DNA of 64,000 bases, taken from positions 83,108,270 through 83,172,269 of the forward strand of contig JAKGHH010000004.1 of the NCBI GenBank assembly GCA_022828595.1. The letters are read 5' to 3'. The notes below the pieces were generated by a model. It made no database searches and was not told the DNA's origin. It saw nothing but the letters and a program-made list of their open reading frames with translations. Each line of letters starts with the position of its first letter. Positions within the stretch are counted from its first letter, which is position 1. Shown in pieces: positions 21,449-33,962 of the stretch. The stretch is from Nelumbo lutea (lineage: Eukaryota; Streptophyta; Magnoliopsida; Proteales; Nelumbonaceae). Made by a program: the position numbers and the translations under genes.

Positions 21449-23050
21449 CAATTGGTGGTTTCTATCTCACTCTGATGCACACAATACAGCCCTTAGTACT
21501 CAAGGAGCACCATTTACAGGCAGAGCTGTAAACTGGGCCGTGCCTAATTTATGTTTTGAGGCCCACAAGGTGCGTATCAATATGGTACAACAAACAAAAT
21601 GGGCTGCGCTGAGTGGTCATCCAGATGGCCCAGACACCACCCACCGAAGCATGGGTGACCCACAAAATCATATAGTATTGACCCGATACAGCCCACTTTA
21701 CCCTTCTATTTACGGCTTGCTTCAGCATATTGGTTGGATATTTTGTTACTTTTAATTTTTATGAGGGTTTTTTTGGTTATTTGAGTAATTTATATATTTT
21801 ATTTAAGGATAAATTTCTTAAACTATCCCTATTATTTAGTTAATTAACAAATTATACTCTAACTATTTATATATTATCTTAAGCCATCCATATTGTTTCT
21901 ATCATCGTTGTTAAGCAAAATATCCCTTTTGCCCTTAAATTAAGAGAAGATTTTGAATGGATCCATTGTGAATTTCTTTAGTTTTTCACGGGTGCATCAG
22001 CTTCCGGCTGCCATTAATGAATAAATGGAGTTAGTCAATCGGTTGTTGAACTTGCACCTTGAATTGGTAAGATGACAAATGGTTAATGTTAGCAACGGAA
22101 ATCAACCTGGTTAGGAGACTCCGGATGGTTAATGTTAGCAAGAGATCATCATTCATCAGGTTTAAATAATGTACAGACTACAGAGTATAAACTGAGACGA
22201 AGAGCAAGGAGACAGATCAATACATATATGATGTGAAAGGGAAGAGTTCACACAGACGAAAATAGAAAGTCATTTATAGCTGAGAGACAGAGACCTAAGA
22301 ACAGAGGATCAAGGTTCCTTTTACATTGCCGAATCACGACATCGGAAGACTCTCAAACCTCTCCACTCTCATCTTTTTACCGTGATTTGTCCAAATCGGA
22401 GGAACCCTGATATAGAGTTGAGAGAGAGAGAGGGAACGATGATGACCTCCCATTACCAACTATTATCATCGCCTCAAGGCATTAGCGTTGTCAGTGAAAC
22501 AAGCTTGAAGTTCATGAGACACCTCAACTGTTTCAAAACCCTAACATCAACAATTTTCCGTGACTCTTTTTTCTCATTCTTTTCCCTTCTTCACTTCTTG
22601 TGCTTTTCCATTCTCGATCCATCGTCAGTGTTGCTGCCAAGATTCCTCCATTTGTTTGCTGCATTGATTCTCCTCTCGGAGGTGAAGATCCTCCCTATTG
22701 TCGCCAATGTTGATGAGGGATAGTCCCGCTAGTGGGCAATGATTGTTATTTGGCTTACAGAAGAGGGATCGAGGGTAATATTGGGTTTTAAAAGAAATTT
22801 GTGTCAGACGATATCATGTGTATGAATTTTGATGGAATATTAACGGACGTTAAGGACAAATGTAGATTTAGTTAATTGTTAGAAAACTTAAGGATACTCT
22901 AAGATAATATATAAACAATAAGAGTATAATTTATCAATTAGCTAAACAGTAGTGATAATTTAAGAAATTTGCGATATATTTAATTGTGGCAATCAAATGG
23001 TTCACAATTGTTAACTTTTATGGGAACTAGGAAAGAGGTGGCAAAGGCTA
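21449..23050. other. Intergenic stretch without a recognised gene
   Basis: Mostly AT-rich sequence. An open frame at 22382-22723 has no recognisable domain and lacks coding character. The strings taattgataaat/ctatccctattatttagttaattaac near 21820-21850 and ttagctaaacagtagtgataatttaag near 22940-22970 are partly inverted with respect to each other, so an old element of about 1.1 kb may span 21810-22980; I cannot delimit it. Confidence 0.4.
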
Positions 23051-23056
23051 TTCTAA

Positions 23057-23470
23057 GATTTTTTTTTTTTTTTGATTAATCAAGATGAGGGAATACATAA
23101 GGCAGGGGTAGCACTTCCCCAAATACCAGAACAAGTAATAGACCTTACAAAGCTAGGAATAGAGGGAAAAGATACAACGTTGGAAAGTGCAGCCTTAGTG
23201 AGCCAATCAGCTACACGATTACCTTCCCGATAGATATGACAGTAAACCACCTCGCCATCAGTCCTATCGATCAAAGACCTACAACCTTCGATGATAATTA
23301 GTTTAGAGTCTCCTGGTGATGCTTTTGTTATTGAAGTTAAGAGCGAAAATGTGACTTTTCAAACAGCCCAAGCTTCAACGAGATTGATAATCGCACTTCC
23401 AATTTCGTATTCTTTGAAATCCAAGATGGTGACTTCTAGCCACACATGCTATTGAGCACCGACTGTTGAT
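23057..23470 (-). mobile_element. L1-type LINE 3' fragment
   Basis: On the minus strand the frame at 23274-23080 encodes the end of a plant LINE RNase H, with VVYCHIYREGNRVADWLTK (the conserved R-x-x-N-x-x-A-D-x-L motif). Upstream is SPGDSKLIIIEG. It ends in a poly-A tail, seen as a T-run at 23060-23074 on the plus strand. 5'-truncated and frame-broken. Confidence 0.8.
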
Positions 23471-23849
23471 CTCATCCATCTTTGGACCATCTGACCGGAA
23501 TACTTCGCTTCCGGATCACTGTTGGCTGAAAAAGCAAATAAAAACAAATGATTTCATCTTCATTTTTCTGAGATGCCTAACATAATAACCATGATGAATC
23601 TCTGATCGGTTTGGTTCGGTTTACCAAAACCGATTGACTCAAATCGGGGTGAATCGGACCAGTTTGGTCGGTTTTTAGTTTTATTCACTTTTGTTAGTTG
23701 TTGCTTGGGCTGCAGGTTGCTTTAAAGTGACTTGCAAGGCAAGTTTCCTGATTATTAGCTTATATAAAGAAAAGGAAAAATGTGTGAAAGCACTTTTTGA
23801 CTTTACTTTTAATCTATATATTATCAATTTACAGTCTTTTCAACCTATT

Positions 23850-25095
23850 CCTTTCTCTAAGCTTTCTTTTCTGCCCCTATTCTCCCTGCATCACATTCAT
23901 CGATTGATTGGTGTTGAAGCTTGTTCAATCTTAAGGGAAGAAGGATCAGAGCTTGACCGTCTTAAAAAAATATGTATGGTAAGTTTTCTTCCACATTTGT
24001 TGCATTCATTCCGTAGCAGCATCGATAGAAGGATGAGAAAAGGATTGAATTGATTTGGCATCTTTTTGGTTTCCTTCAGTTTAAAGTTTGCATGGTAGAA
24101 GATTAAAATAGGAAATAGTATAAATTATGACTAGTAGAGGATTGAGTTTATTCTTGATTTGGTATCTTTTTGGTTTCCTTCGGTTTAAAGTTTGCCTAGT
24201 AGGAAGATAAAAATAGGAAATACCGAAATAGTATGAATTATGATTAGGGAGAAAACTGCCTAGTATAAAATTAATATATCAGTTACTCTTCTTCATTTAG
24301 AATTAGTTCATACATTGGGTTCAATAAATCCAGATCTCACTAATATGGATAATGCTAATGATATTTTGGAAGAGTTCAACGATGGTTGCATTTATTAATA
24401 TTAGTTGCACATTAAATTAAATTTAGATCTCAACTCTGGGTGTTTGGCTCAGAGGCGTTTTGTTTCATAAGTGGTCCCTGATTCATAAGCAATTTATTTC
24501 ACCCGTTCTTTTCAGAAAAATACAACAAAAAAAAATGGGGATGCAAGTTGATTGAACATTTAAGGTGATGTAACTTAATATTATAATATATTTATAATAA
24601 CAACAGTGTGATATTTCAGATAAATAATTAGTATTTTCAAATTTCAATGTGACATGTCACTGGGGTGATTCAGTATTGCTGAGACAATATCAATAGGGTG
24701 ATTCAGTATTGCTGAGACAATTCAAGAAACAGAAATTTGACCTTTCAATAAACCCCTCATTTCTCGATTTTTGTAGGTTGCATTTAATTGCTGATGTGAC
24801 ATGGTGTATTCAACCAATCATGTCTTTTGCTTTTCTACAAATATTTTTAATTTCCTTGAAACCCACCCAAATATAATAATGTGATGGGGCATTTGTGAGA
24901 GCCAACCTGCATATTTGAAATAAGGAAAAGGCTTATAGTTCTCGTATGACTGCTTTGATTGAAAATGTCATCTTGATCTCATTTGATATCTTTTGATGCT
25001 GCTATGTCTCATCTTCTTGTAGATGATTATCTAAGAATGGTTATACAATATTTACAGGAGCATTGAGGACCTGACTTTTCAAGGAACAACAACAC
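23850..25095 (+). other. Probable PHF5A 5' UTR with a leader intron
   Basis: A CT-rich leader-like stretch ends at a good donor (tatg|gtaagttttc, exon end 23979). A matching acceptor (atatttacag|gagcattgagg) lies at 25057/25058, 38 bp before the PHF5A ATG. The inferred intron (23980-25057) contains a perfect-looking 35-bp tandem duplication of ggtgattcagtattgctgagacaat at about 24662-24722. The transcription start is not resolved. Confidence 0.5.
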
Positions 25096-25428
25096 ATGGC
25101 CAAGCATCATCCCGATTTGATTATGTGCAGAAAGCAGCCGGGAATTGCCATCGGGCGACTGTGCGAGAAATGCGACGGGAAGTGTGTGATTTGCGATTCA
25201 CTTGTGCGCCCTTGCATGCTTGCCCGTGTCTGTGATGAATGTAACTATGGATCATTTCAAGGTCGATGCGTAGTCTGTGGAGGTGTGGGAATATCAGATG
25301 CATACTACTGCAAAGAGTGTACTCAGCAGGAGAAAGATAGGGATGGTTGTCCAAAGATTGTCAATTTGGGGAGTGCCAGAACAGATCTCCTTTATGAACG
25401 CAAGAAATATGGCTTTAAGAAAAGATGA
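25096..25428 (+). CDS. PHF5A: PHD finger-like protein 5A (SF3b subunit, Rds3 family)
   Basis: A 110-residue protein in one coding exon, the normal length for PHF5A/SF3b14b/Rds3. It is a small zinc-knot subunit of the SF3b complex of U2 snRNP and helps hold the branch-site adenosine during spliceosome assembly in the nucleus. The 13 cysteines (positions 11, 23, 26, 30, 33, 40, 46, 49, 58, 61, 72, 75, 85) sit in the CxxC arrangement that builds the three-zinc trefoil, and the protein opens [16 protein letters not shown] and ends in a basic YGFKKR tail, both hallmarks of the family. The ATG is the only one that gives the conserved N-terminus. An intron in the 5' UTR is likely. The neighbours are repeats, so context adds nothing. 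Confidence 0.97.
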   Translation: MAKHHPDLIMCRKQPGIAIGRLCEKCDGKCVICDSLVRPCMLARVCDECNYGSFQGRCVVCGGVGISDAYYCKECTQQEKDRDGCPKIVNLGSARTDLLYERKKYGFKKR

Positions 25429-25474
25429 TTTATATTTGTGGTCCATCGGAATCGAAATGGTACATTCTCATAGC

Positions 25475-25671
25475 TTGTTTGATTAAGCAGGAATGAGATT
25501 CTATTTTCAAGAAAAAAGCAAGGAATGACCATTCTCTCAAATAGGGAAATGCCATTTATATAAAAATGATGATGGAATGCTGATTCCACCCAACCAAATA
25601 ATTGGAATTAGAATAGCACATTCCGATTCTGATTCCAGACCCTTATTCCCACAAACCAAATGGAGCCTTAA
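25475..25671. repeat. Possible hAT-like MITE after PHF5A
   Basis: The right end (cacaaaccaaatggagcct) and left end (agcttgtttgattaag) are weakly inverted, and the body has the alternating gattcc/ggaatg composition also seen in the MITE at 53667-53911. It may form part of the PHF5A 3' UTR. Boundaries uncertain. Confidence 0.4.
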
Positions 25672-25958
25672 TCTTTCTGTTCTCTCTACATTAGTTTTCT
25701 TCCTCTATACAGAACGGTGAAAGGCTTTTGGTAGTTAAAGAGCTTTGTAGGCATTAGAACCGAAATTTCCTTTGGTGCGTCTACATAATTTTTACTTAAT
25801 GGGTCTATTAACCATTACAACCGTTCTCTGCGCTTGTGGTCATGTGGGTGTCTTGGAGTTGGAAGACATGTTCACGAAGACCAGCATCAATGTGATCTAC
25901 AAGTCTACAACTAATAATATTTCAATAACAAATACTAACTGAGCACTTTAATGCTCTG

Positions 25959-26109
25959 AATCTGGATTTCCTCCTCAAACCCATCTCATAGTAAATTGCA
26001 ACCGTGCATTGAGAATATTTCCTCATGAATAAAAATATGAGGTACGGAAGATATTCCTAATGCACCGTTGCAACTTACTATGACATGGGTGTGAGGAGGA
26101 AATCTGAAT
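25959..26109. mobile_element. Fold-back element B
   Basis: Long arms pair: tttcctcctcaaacccatctcatagtaa on the left against the reverse complement of ttactatgacatgggtgtgaggaggaaa on the right. The inner core gtgcattgagaatatttcctc is shared with elements A, C and D. The flanks tttaatgctctg (25947-25958) and tttaatgccctg (26110-26121) look like a 12-bp target duplication with one mismatch, a length suggestive of Mutator-like insertion. Confidence 0.7.
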
Positions 26110-26111
26110 TT

Positions 26112-26200
26112 TAATGCCCTGTGTTTAGTTATGACATGAGTATAGATGTTACATGTGCCAGAATCCATGTGTCTCGTGTCATAATTAACACAAGGCATTA
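26112..26200. mobile_element. Fold-back element E (89 bp)
   Basis: Left arm taatgccctgtgtttagttatgaca and right arm tgtcataattaacacaaggcatta pair with few mismatches. Its left end coincides with the right flank of element B, so B probably inserted at the tip of E. Confidence 0.65.
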
Positions 26201-26205
26201 GAGTT

Positions 26206-26385
26206 CAGACTTCCTCCTCACAAAACGGTCCTCACACTCATGCCATAGTAAGTTGCAGCCACATACCAGGAATATTTTTCGTACTTATATGATTTCATTC
26301 ATGGGGAGATGTTCTCAATGCATGGCTGCAACTTATTATGAGGTGATTTCAGCTGTGAGAGTCCAGAGCTTCCTAGAAAATTTGG
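26206..26385. mobile_element. Fold-back element C
   Basis: Left arm catgccatagtaagttgcagcca pairs with right arm atggctgcaacttattatgaggt, and the core ggggagatgttctcaatgcatgg is that of elements A, B and D. Just beyond, 26343-26460 holds a tandem duplication built on gtgagagtccaga and aaaatttggttt(t)cagct. Confidence 0.65.
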
Positions 26386-26460
26386 TTTCAGCTGCAACTT
26401 ACTGTGAGAGTCCAGATTTCTTCCATCACAAAGCTTCTTAGAAAATTTGGTTTTCAGCTT

Positions 26461-27650
26461 CTTACTACTCTTAACCATAAAGGATGGCTTTCTAGACAGA
26501 ATAACAAATAAGTACACCATGATTGAGGGCTGTGGAAGGCTGGGATCTCCCCAATAATCATAGAGCCAATGGTTTCTGGTTCTTCACAGTCCTAGTGAAG
26601 CTTTGCTGGTTGTTTTCACATTATTAACCCATTTAGAGTCAAGTTCTTAACCCATTAATAACCTCTAATTTGTTTTTTCTCCCTTGTCATCATGTGGAAT
26701 CTGCTTCATACAAAACTGAGAAAGACAGCTCCTCATGTGGGCAACCCCTTGCCTAAATAAATAAGGATAGTTCGTTTTTTCAGGAAAAGACAGTTGTTTA
26801 GGCTTAGGTTGGGAAGAGTGCAAATACAATACACTGACATCTCTTAAACTTGCATTGGCTGTTCAACACCTATAGAACCCCCTCCCCCCATCAGACACTT
26901 TCATTCTTCATTTGTAGCAATATGCACCTATCAAGTCTAACAGTCTAACATAGGTGAGGTGACCAATTCACATGTGCCATCATTATTTTTTAAATAACAA
27001 TTAAAGTTGACCAATTAATCTATTTTATTAATCAAATATCAATGTATCAGTATCGAATATCATAATAGTAAGAACACACTTTAAAACACATGGATACAGT
27101 GGAAAGAGATCTATACCATAAAATTTTAACTAGTGCAGTGAAAAGAGACCAAGCACAGTGTGCAGGGGGGGGGTTGGATCATATTCACACTTTGTCTATC
27201 TTTCCTTCAAAAAAGGAATGTAACAATGGTTGATGGTTCCTAATAAAACAGAAGCGATGAAGAAAAAAGGGTAGACAATTGAGCTATTAATGTTTAGTAC
27301 CATTATTGTTTATAGCTGAAACATTTTGGATTGATCATTACAAGTTGGCATATAACTGTTATTTGAGGCCGTTTAGCCAGAGGCTGTTTGAAGAAATGTC
27401 AAATTGATGTTTCAGGTTGAAACAACAATGGCCAAACATAACCTAGAAAATCCAATTTCAAAAATGAAGAACTGAGGTGGCTTTTTTTATTTATTTATTT
27501 TAGGTAACTTTTCGAGATCCATGTCCCAAAGTGCCACACTTTTAATAATACATATACGCTTACACACATGCAACACTGATTAAAAGCAGATGAGATGCCA
27601 ACAAATGAGTTACAGTTATTTTTGTAATTCTGAAATACAGACCATAAGAA
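26461..27650. other. Intergenic stretch, nothing recognised
   Basis: AT-rich sequence with no supported gene, RNA or complete element. A run of eight or more G occurs near 27166. Confidence 0.5.
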
Positions 27651-27663
27651 AATATGACATAAG

Positions 27664-27900
27664 AGCATGGTTTAAAGTATCGATACGATATGCCCCATAT
27701 CGGGCGTATCGTATCATATCTTTTGAAAAATATATGGTTTAAAACGCATGTTTCCAGGTGTTTCGGACCCCAACTTTTTTTAATAATAAAAAACACGTTT
27801 TAAGCTTCCCAAAAAACCAAACTTCGAAAAAAAAACTAAAAAAAAAAGTGTTTCAACTGTTTCTAAGTACCGATACGATACGGAAAGTGAGATCACCGCC
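27664..27900. repeat. Repeat with paired GTATCGATACGATA motifs
   Basis: Self-complementary strings gtatcgatacgatatg with cgtatcgtatcatatc (27677-27720) and taccgatacgatacgg (27869-27884) bracket an A-rich spacer. Such ATCGATACGATAC repeats are common in plant intergenic DNA and resemble MITE ends, but no target duplication can be shown. Confidence 0.45.
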
Positions 27901-27959
27901 GGCTTTAAGAAGAGGGAAACATCACTCCTAAATGCAGCCGTGATCTTATATACGATACC

Positions 27960-28440
27960 ACCAGACGCACCTTGGCACTTCCATCCGCCAATCCAGGCTA
28001 GTGGAGCGAAGGGACCCTCAGGTGAGGGGTTTTAGAGGGAAAAGGGGCGGGGGCTCAGCCCGGCAAGCTCTATGCTTTGTCCCAGGCAGAGGAATTCGTA
28101 TCCCCCCGTGTCTGGAGGATTCCTGGGCATCATGTGTTAAGCATATAGTTGAGCTCATTTTTTTCGGTTGTGTATTTGGTACACTCTTAGCCGGCTTGCC
28201 ATTCAGCTGAGTCACTTTCTTTTTGTTCGGCAAGGTAGGCACCCCCTATAGACGTAAAGACTTGACGTAACAGGATAGAACCAGCGCGCGCTTGGCTTAG
28301 TAGCTTCAGCGCAACGGCAGCGCGCTAGCGCGTGCATCGGTTTTGAATCTTGCTGCAAAGTGCGTTGCGGCGCCCGTATACAATTTACAAAAGTTGCTGC
28401 AAGGGATCTTTTGGAGGTATAAAAGCCGAGGTAAGTATTA
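27960..28440. other. GC-rich island, possible organelle-derived insertion
   Basis: About 480 bp with clearly higher GC than its surroundings, containing cagcgcgcgcttgg and cagcgcgctagcgcg. A 69-codon open frame on plus (28001-28210) and a 74-codon one on minus (28242-28018) overlap; neither shows a domain I recognise. Base composition and texture would suit a mitochondrial insertion, but I cannot match it to a known organelle gene. Confidence 0.3.
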
Positions 28441-30709
28441 GGTATTTGCCACCCAAGTGAGGGGGAGGTTTTAGATAATTTCCCGATTAATAATTTGGAA
28501 TCTTAGATTATCATCTGCCTTGCACTGGGGTAGGTGCATATTGGAATTTGACAAAATGTTGGATTCAACAAACCCTGAAAACTACCTCAATGGCATGGAA
28601 ATCACAATCACAGCATTAAGAAATGCATATCATGGGTTCTTCCAATAGAAATAAGTTATTATTTTCATTAATGTAAGCATATTAATAAGATATTTTTTTC
28701 ATGTAGATTCTTTTCTTGTGAGAAGAAAGCAATTGTCAACTTTTACCAATCTTGACAGACTGCCTAATCATGTATTCATATCACAGGTGAATTTCGAGCA
28801 GGGTGAACAACTACGATTTCAAGATTCAATACCAAATCCAGAGTAAAAATTATGATACCAAATCTAGTATTTGATTGTGTAGAAGTTCGTATGTAAGGGT
28901 GATTATCTCAAGGAATAATCTGCAACTAATATAAACATGCATGAACCTCATGGAAGCATGTACTATTTGAATAAACCTTACAAAGATGACAGTAATAAGT
29001 TTTTCCAAATAAAAAAAGAACAAGAAAAAGTAATAATCGTTAAATAAATACAAGAGGTATAACATTTCTAGAGGACTGGCCTAATTTACAAGCCAGGTTA
29101 TGACACATTTACAGTTTGAGAGATGTTACCATAACCCAGTTCATCTTTAGATCAATCCACAAGGCAACTATATTGGGCATATTTGAAGAGGAGGTCAATC
29201 AGTAGCTTAAATGCAAATTGGTTGTAATATGGAAATACACCATGCAACAGAGCCCTAATGCCAAGAGCTCTGGCCATCAGATTTCTTCACTAGAGGAAAA
29301 ATACCCTTATAGCCATTGTCACTGTATAGCATGGTTTTCTAGGTCCTTGAGGTACAAGGTCAATGGCGAAAAGTCCTTACAATCTGCTCAATCCGTCTCC
29401 GGCAAAGTGGACAGTTGGTCAGGTGTGAAGAGCATGATGTACAGCAACACATATGACCACACCTAAAAGTTTTAGATATTGTGAATGCTTTGCAAGTGTT
29501 AGCTACTAAAAGCACAAAATCAGTAAGGCAATATATAACAATTTAGGATTATAGACTAAAAAACAAAATAGGATCATTCCCTTTTATATGCTAGTCCGAA
29601 ATGCATTTTGGAATGATTTAATGATATTCAATTCCTATCAGAAAATCTAATTGCTAATAATCAGATTTAAGGTTATAGCCAACACTAGCCAGCTGAGGTA
29701 TCCAGTAATTACCAGCATGGTAAGGCTAGACAATAGCTGATCATTACTGCCATAAATTATCCCATAGATCCCTTCCATCCATGATATAAAGGACTCTCAA
29801 CAAAAGCAGAGCTTTGCAACTTCTTGTTGTGGTGTCATGTCCTTCCAGAAATGTCCTCTCTAGAGAACCTTTTGGGTATGAAAGGGTTTCAAGGGAAAAC
29901 AATGAAATCCAATCATGAAACTGACGCTATCAGGACATTCATATTCTTTAAATAAAATAGTTTATTAGGGTGCTTACGGAACAAAAACAGCATTATACTC
30001 CTGCTCCAGACATATCACACACTTGTTTGATCCATTTTCAGCCTTTCCATTAGAACCTGCATATTAATTCCAATATTCCAAAATTATACAAGAACAAATG
30101 CAATTAATGAAGTTAGACATTCTGCAACATACCTTCACTATCCTGCCCTGATCTTTGTGCAGCAGCAGCAAGAACCCTGAAACAACAAGAAGTCATTGTA
30201 TTTTCCTCTTTAAAATTGAAAGATTGAAGCACATTAAACATTCATAGTGACAAGGAGTGTCAGCTGGAGGAATCCAGAAAATGGTTGGGCATAATCAAGA
30301 AGAAAATATTTTAGGGCAACTTCTGATTGACTCTAGTTTCAATTTCCTTTTTCCTCCTTTTCTGATAGTAAGAACTGGTTAAAAATTACGGAAAAGGAAC
30401 AATAGAGAATTATGAAGGCAAGTGATAAAAAAAATATACTTAAGAAAGAAGGAAAAGGGAGAACTAACAAAAACACAATTGCTACAGCATCATCTGTATG
30501 AAAAAAAAATACAATCAAGAATCCACACTCTCATCAACCCTGAGAGGAACCAAACAAATAGACCTATCAAACTCCCTGACAACTACAACCAACAAAAAAG
30601 AGAGATGCTCTGAGGGAGTACAATCCTGTTTCAAACTAGTTTAACCATCTGGATAAATCTGATTTTTTAACACACCAATCATAAACATCTCCAGCCAGTT
30701 CAATTCAAT

Positions 30710-31200
30710 GTTTTAAAATGTGGAGGCATCCCACTACCTGGAGGTGTGATGTGTAGTTCAGAATGTAAGAGGCGTAAGCCTCCTTAAAAGGAGGGGGATG
30801 AGGAGGAAGAAGGAGGATCTCATCTTTTTTTTGTTTTAATGAAAGATGTCTTGTATTAGGAAGAATGAAGATGCTAGGGGGAGGGGGCCTTCTTGAAACT
30901 TTTTTTCCTCTTCTCTTCTCTTCTCTTTCCTTCTCTTCCCTTCCCTTTTCTTTTCTTTTCTTTCTTTTATTTTTCTTCTCTTTTCTTTTTCTTTTTCTTT
31001 CCCTTCCCTTCCCTTTTTTTATTTTTTCTGTCTTTTTGTATGAAGCGTGCATGAGGCACATGAAGCGTACACCTCTAGCACATCTCATGCAAAAGGCAAT
31101 ATGAAGCATGTGCCTCAGAGGCATCAATACCTCTGGCATATGCCTTAGGGCGTTTTGGGGGCACCTCCAGGCATTTGCCTCCCAGCCTTTTTAAAACACT
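30710..31200. repeat. Interspersed repeat of the aggcat family, copy 1
   Basis: Begins gttttaaaatgtggaggcat and ends ggcatttgcctcccagccttttt-aaaacact, so its ends are inverted. The middle is a CT-rich tract (about 30900-31020). It lies in SP1 intron 8 together with copy 2 and matches it in order: ggaggtgtga-gtgtagttcaaaatg, then gcatatgcct(c/t)agggc. Confidence 0.65.
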
Positions 31201-31798
31201 AGTTTCAATTATGGACTGGACTGATTCCTATAGAGGATCTGTAACTACCTCATTTTGGAATCAATCCATGACATAGTATCTTAATAATCTTGCTTCCTAA
31301 AAACTAAACTAGTATTACTGTATGAGGGCCATATGGAGAGGTACAAAATTTTGGAAACTTCTGGAAGCTGGTATAACATGAAAAGTGAACAAATCGTTGC
31401 CTGATAGTTTGGCTAGGTGAGGTGTATGTAGAGTGAATTTTATTGGGGATCAACCCTCAGGAACAGCTTTTTTCAAAATTAACTGACACCTTTTCTACTC
31501 TGATGTTCATCTTTCAAACACATCATATATTTGATTTCACAAGGAACAAGTAGACACTACTACCAAATTTGAGACCAAACGCAAATACCTTGTCAAATTC
31601 AAATCAACAAACATTGAAATTGTTGAAATTATAGAGTTCAAGAAATTGGAGCCGAGAAGAGGGAAGACTAAGAGTGGAGAACTGAAGGAATAGATGAGGT
31701 TTGGTGTTCAAGAAATTTACAAGGATATATATCATGCATTCTCATATTGAGGGGTGGAGCCAATATCAGCTTTTCAAGATAAGATCATTGGGTTCAAT

Positions 31799-32340
31799 GT
31801 TTTAAAATGCAGAGGCATGACATGAAGCGCTCCACTACCCAGAGGTGTGAAGTGTAGTTCAAAATGCAAGTGGCATAACCGCATAAGCCTCACAAACACA
31901 AGGAAGAATAAACCTACTAAAAAGGAGGAGGAAGAAGAAGAAGAAAAAAAAAAGAAGGAAGAGGATGAAGAGTTCTTGTTCTTCTTCCTTCTTTTTGATG
32001 AAAGATATCTTGCATTAAGAAAAATGAAGGATGTATAACGCTAACTGAAAGGGGCTGTTGAAGTGGAGGTGAGCAAGCAAGCTAGAGTGGAGACAGGACA
32101 CCCTAGCACAAGAAACCAAATTGGACTGCATTAGAAAGGTGTTGGGGGGTCCAGACCCAGACTTCCATTCCTTTCCCTTTATTTTCTTTTCTCTGTAAAA
32201 GGCATACCAGAGGTGTTTGCCTCATGCAAAAGGTGTTTGAGGTGTATGCCTCAAAGGCATCAACACCTCCAGCATATGCCTCAGGGCATTTTGAGTGCAC
32301 CTCACATGGAGGCGATGTTTCACATGCTTTTAGAAACACA
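31799..32340. repeat. Interspersed repeat of the aggcat family, copy 2
   Basis: Same start (gttttaaaatgcagaggcat) and same right half (ggtgtatgcctcaaaggcatc, gcatatgcctcagggcatttt) as copy 1, with a purine-rich middle (about 31918-31960). The right end gcttttagaaacaca is diverged. It lies in SP1 intron 8. Confidence 0.6.
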
Positions 32341-33604
32341 GTTTGGGTTGGCAGTTTTATGGAAGTTTCTTTGCTTGTGAGTGATTTCAGGTTTTATGTT
32401 CGAAGAAAAGGTTGATTAATTAGATTATTTCTTTTTGGTGGCTGGGTTGTTCAAATGATGGTGAATTTGGAAAGTCGACCTGTTGGCTAGCTTGCTGGTT
32501 TTGCAAGTAATTGGTTTTGAAATGTTCTAGTTTATGGGTTTGCTTTTCCAAAAGCTTCATGGTTTTGTTTGAGCATTCTCTAAGCATTTGTTCATTGTGT
32601 TTGCATCCTTTTTGTTAGTAAAAAGGATTCTTTCATTTATTTCTATTTTAATATCAAAGAAAATCATGAAGGTCGAGGGCAAAATCACCCATATCATTAA
32701 GAAAGTTGCTTTATTTAAATACCCAAGCTTTCGATTAGATTGTATTCAGCTTATAATCAACCATTTAAATCTCAAAGAAAAAGAAACTTTACCTTTTCTG
32801 CAAATCCCAACGCCGTCTTCTTTCTATGATTTATTGGATGGCATGCTTAGCAATCAAATAAACACCAAAAATTGTGAAACCCATGGAGGAATACTTGTAC
32901 CACCTGGAGGAAATATCCATTCAATTCAAGTAAATACAATAGAGAAAAAACTAAGAGAATGTTTGCACCATAAGTATGTCAGTAACAAACCTTGCCTGTT
33001 TCCCAAGATTTGCAATGAGCTGATCAATACTTTTGGGAGACACATAAAATGGCCCTTTGGGGGGTCGCTGAATTCGAATTGTTCCAATGTCATCTTTGAC
33101 AGCCTAAGTAGAAAATATAAGGTACTTTAAAAAAAAACGGAAATTTCAATTGTTATCTAATAATATGATTAAAGAAATTCAATGGGACCTAATGATTAAA
33201 CTGTAGAGGATTCTGGACCATTTTCCATACTATTTTCCTACTTAATTACTTATATCTGATGGTTAGGATTCATCAAATGAAAGGAACTTATGTTCATGTT
33301 GACAAAACATACCTGGTTTAAAATTTGGACACCCGAATTAATGACCAAGTGTACCATGTGTTGTTAAATAACTATGATAAGGAACATGAAATTAGACTAC
33401 CAGTCAAATATAGCAAACCTATTTGATGAGTCCCCTTCAAGATGTGGCTGGTTGATTGAATGCCCCTGCTTGATGAGCAAGTGCAGAATGCAACAAGGTA
33501 TTGGTTGGCTCAATGAAGAGGTAGAGCTCAATTTTTTATCATATATTTTTATGTTGTAATTAGCAGTTGCAATCTCATACAGCACCAGTATGAAGTAATC
33601 TATT

Positions 33605-33795
33605 ACAAGTTAGGGCCTAGAAGAACTAGGGGCAGGCCAAAAAGGACAATGATTGAAGTAGTGAGAAATGATTTAAGGACCCACAATTTAACAATGGATA
33701 TGGTACCAAATAAGATGGAATAGTAGAACAGGATTTATGTAGCTGACTCTGTATGATTTGGACAAGACTTAGATGATGATGATGATGATGATGGG
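33605..33795 (+). mobile_element. RTE-type LINE 3' fragment
   Basis: Reads like the last part of the RTE element at 42395-43010: ggcaggccaaaaaggacaatgattgaagtagtgagaaatgatttaagg, then a terminal (gat)n run at 33771-33792. Such short (GAT/ATG)n tails are typical of RTE elements. It lies in SP1 intron 6. Confidence 0.7.
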
Positions 33796-33962
33796 TTGTC
33801 TGTTTTGGTGTATTTAGTAAAATCTCTTCCATCAGGGTCTACCATTTCCTTTTATCAATAATTTTTTTTTACTTTTCCTTACTATTTAAAAAATAAAAAA
33901 CAATATGATATCACATAGTATAAACCTTCTCCCTTTGACATAGACTAGAAGGACAAAGCACA

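Noticed and set aside
22382..22723. 113-codon open frame on plus
   Set aside because: Low-complexity hydrophobic and serine-rich translation without a recognisable family, surrounded by AT-rich repeat debris.
30865..31104. Open frames through the CT-rich tract at 30900-31020
   Set aside because: Frames are open only because the tract is pure pyrimidine on one strand; the translation is a Ser/Leu/Phe low-complexity run inside a repeat.
32588..33130. 180-codon plus-strand open frame
   Set aside because: It is the antisense of SP1 exons 7 and 8 and their short intron; the minus strand carries the conserved protein and splice sites.
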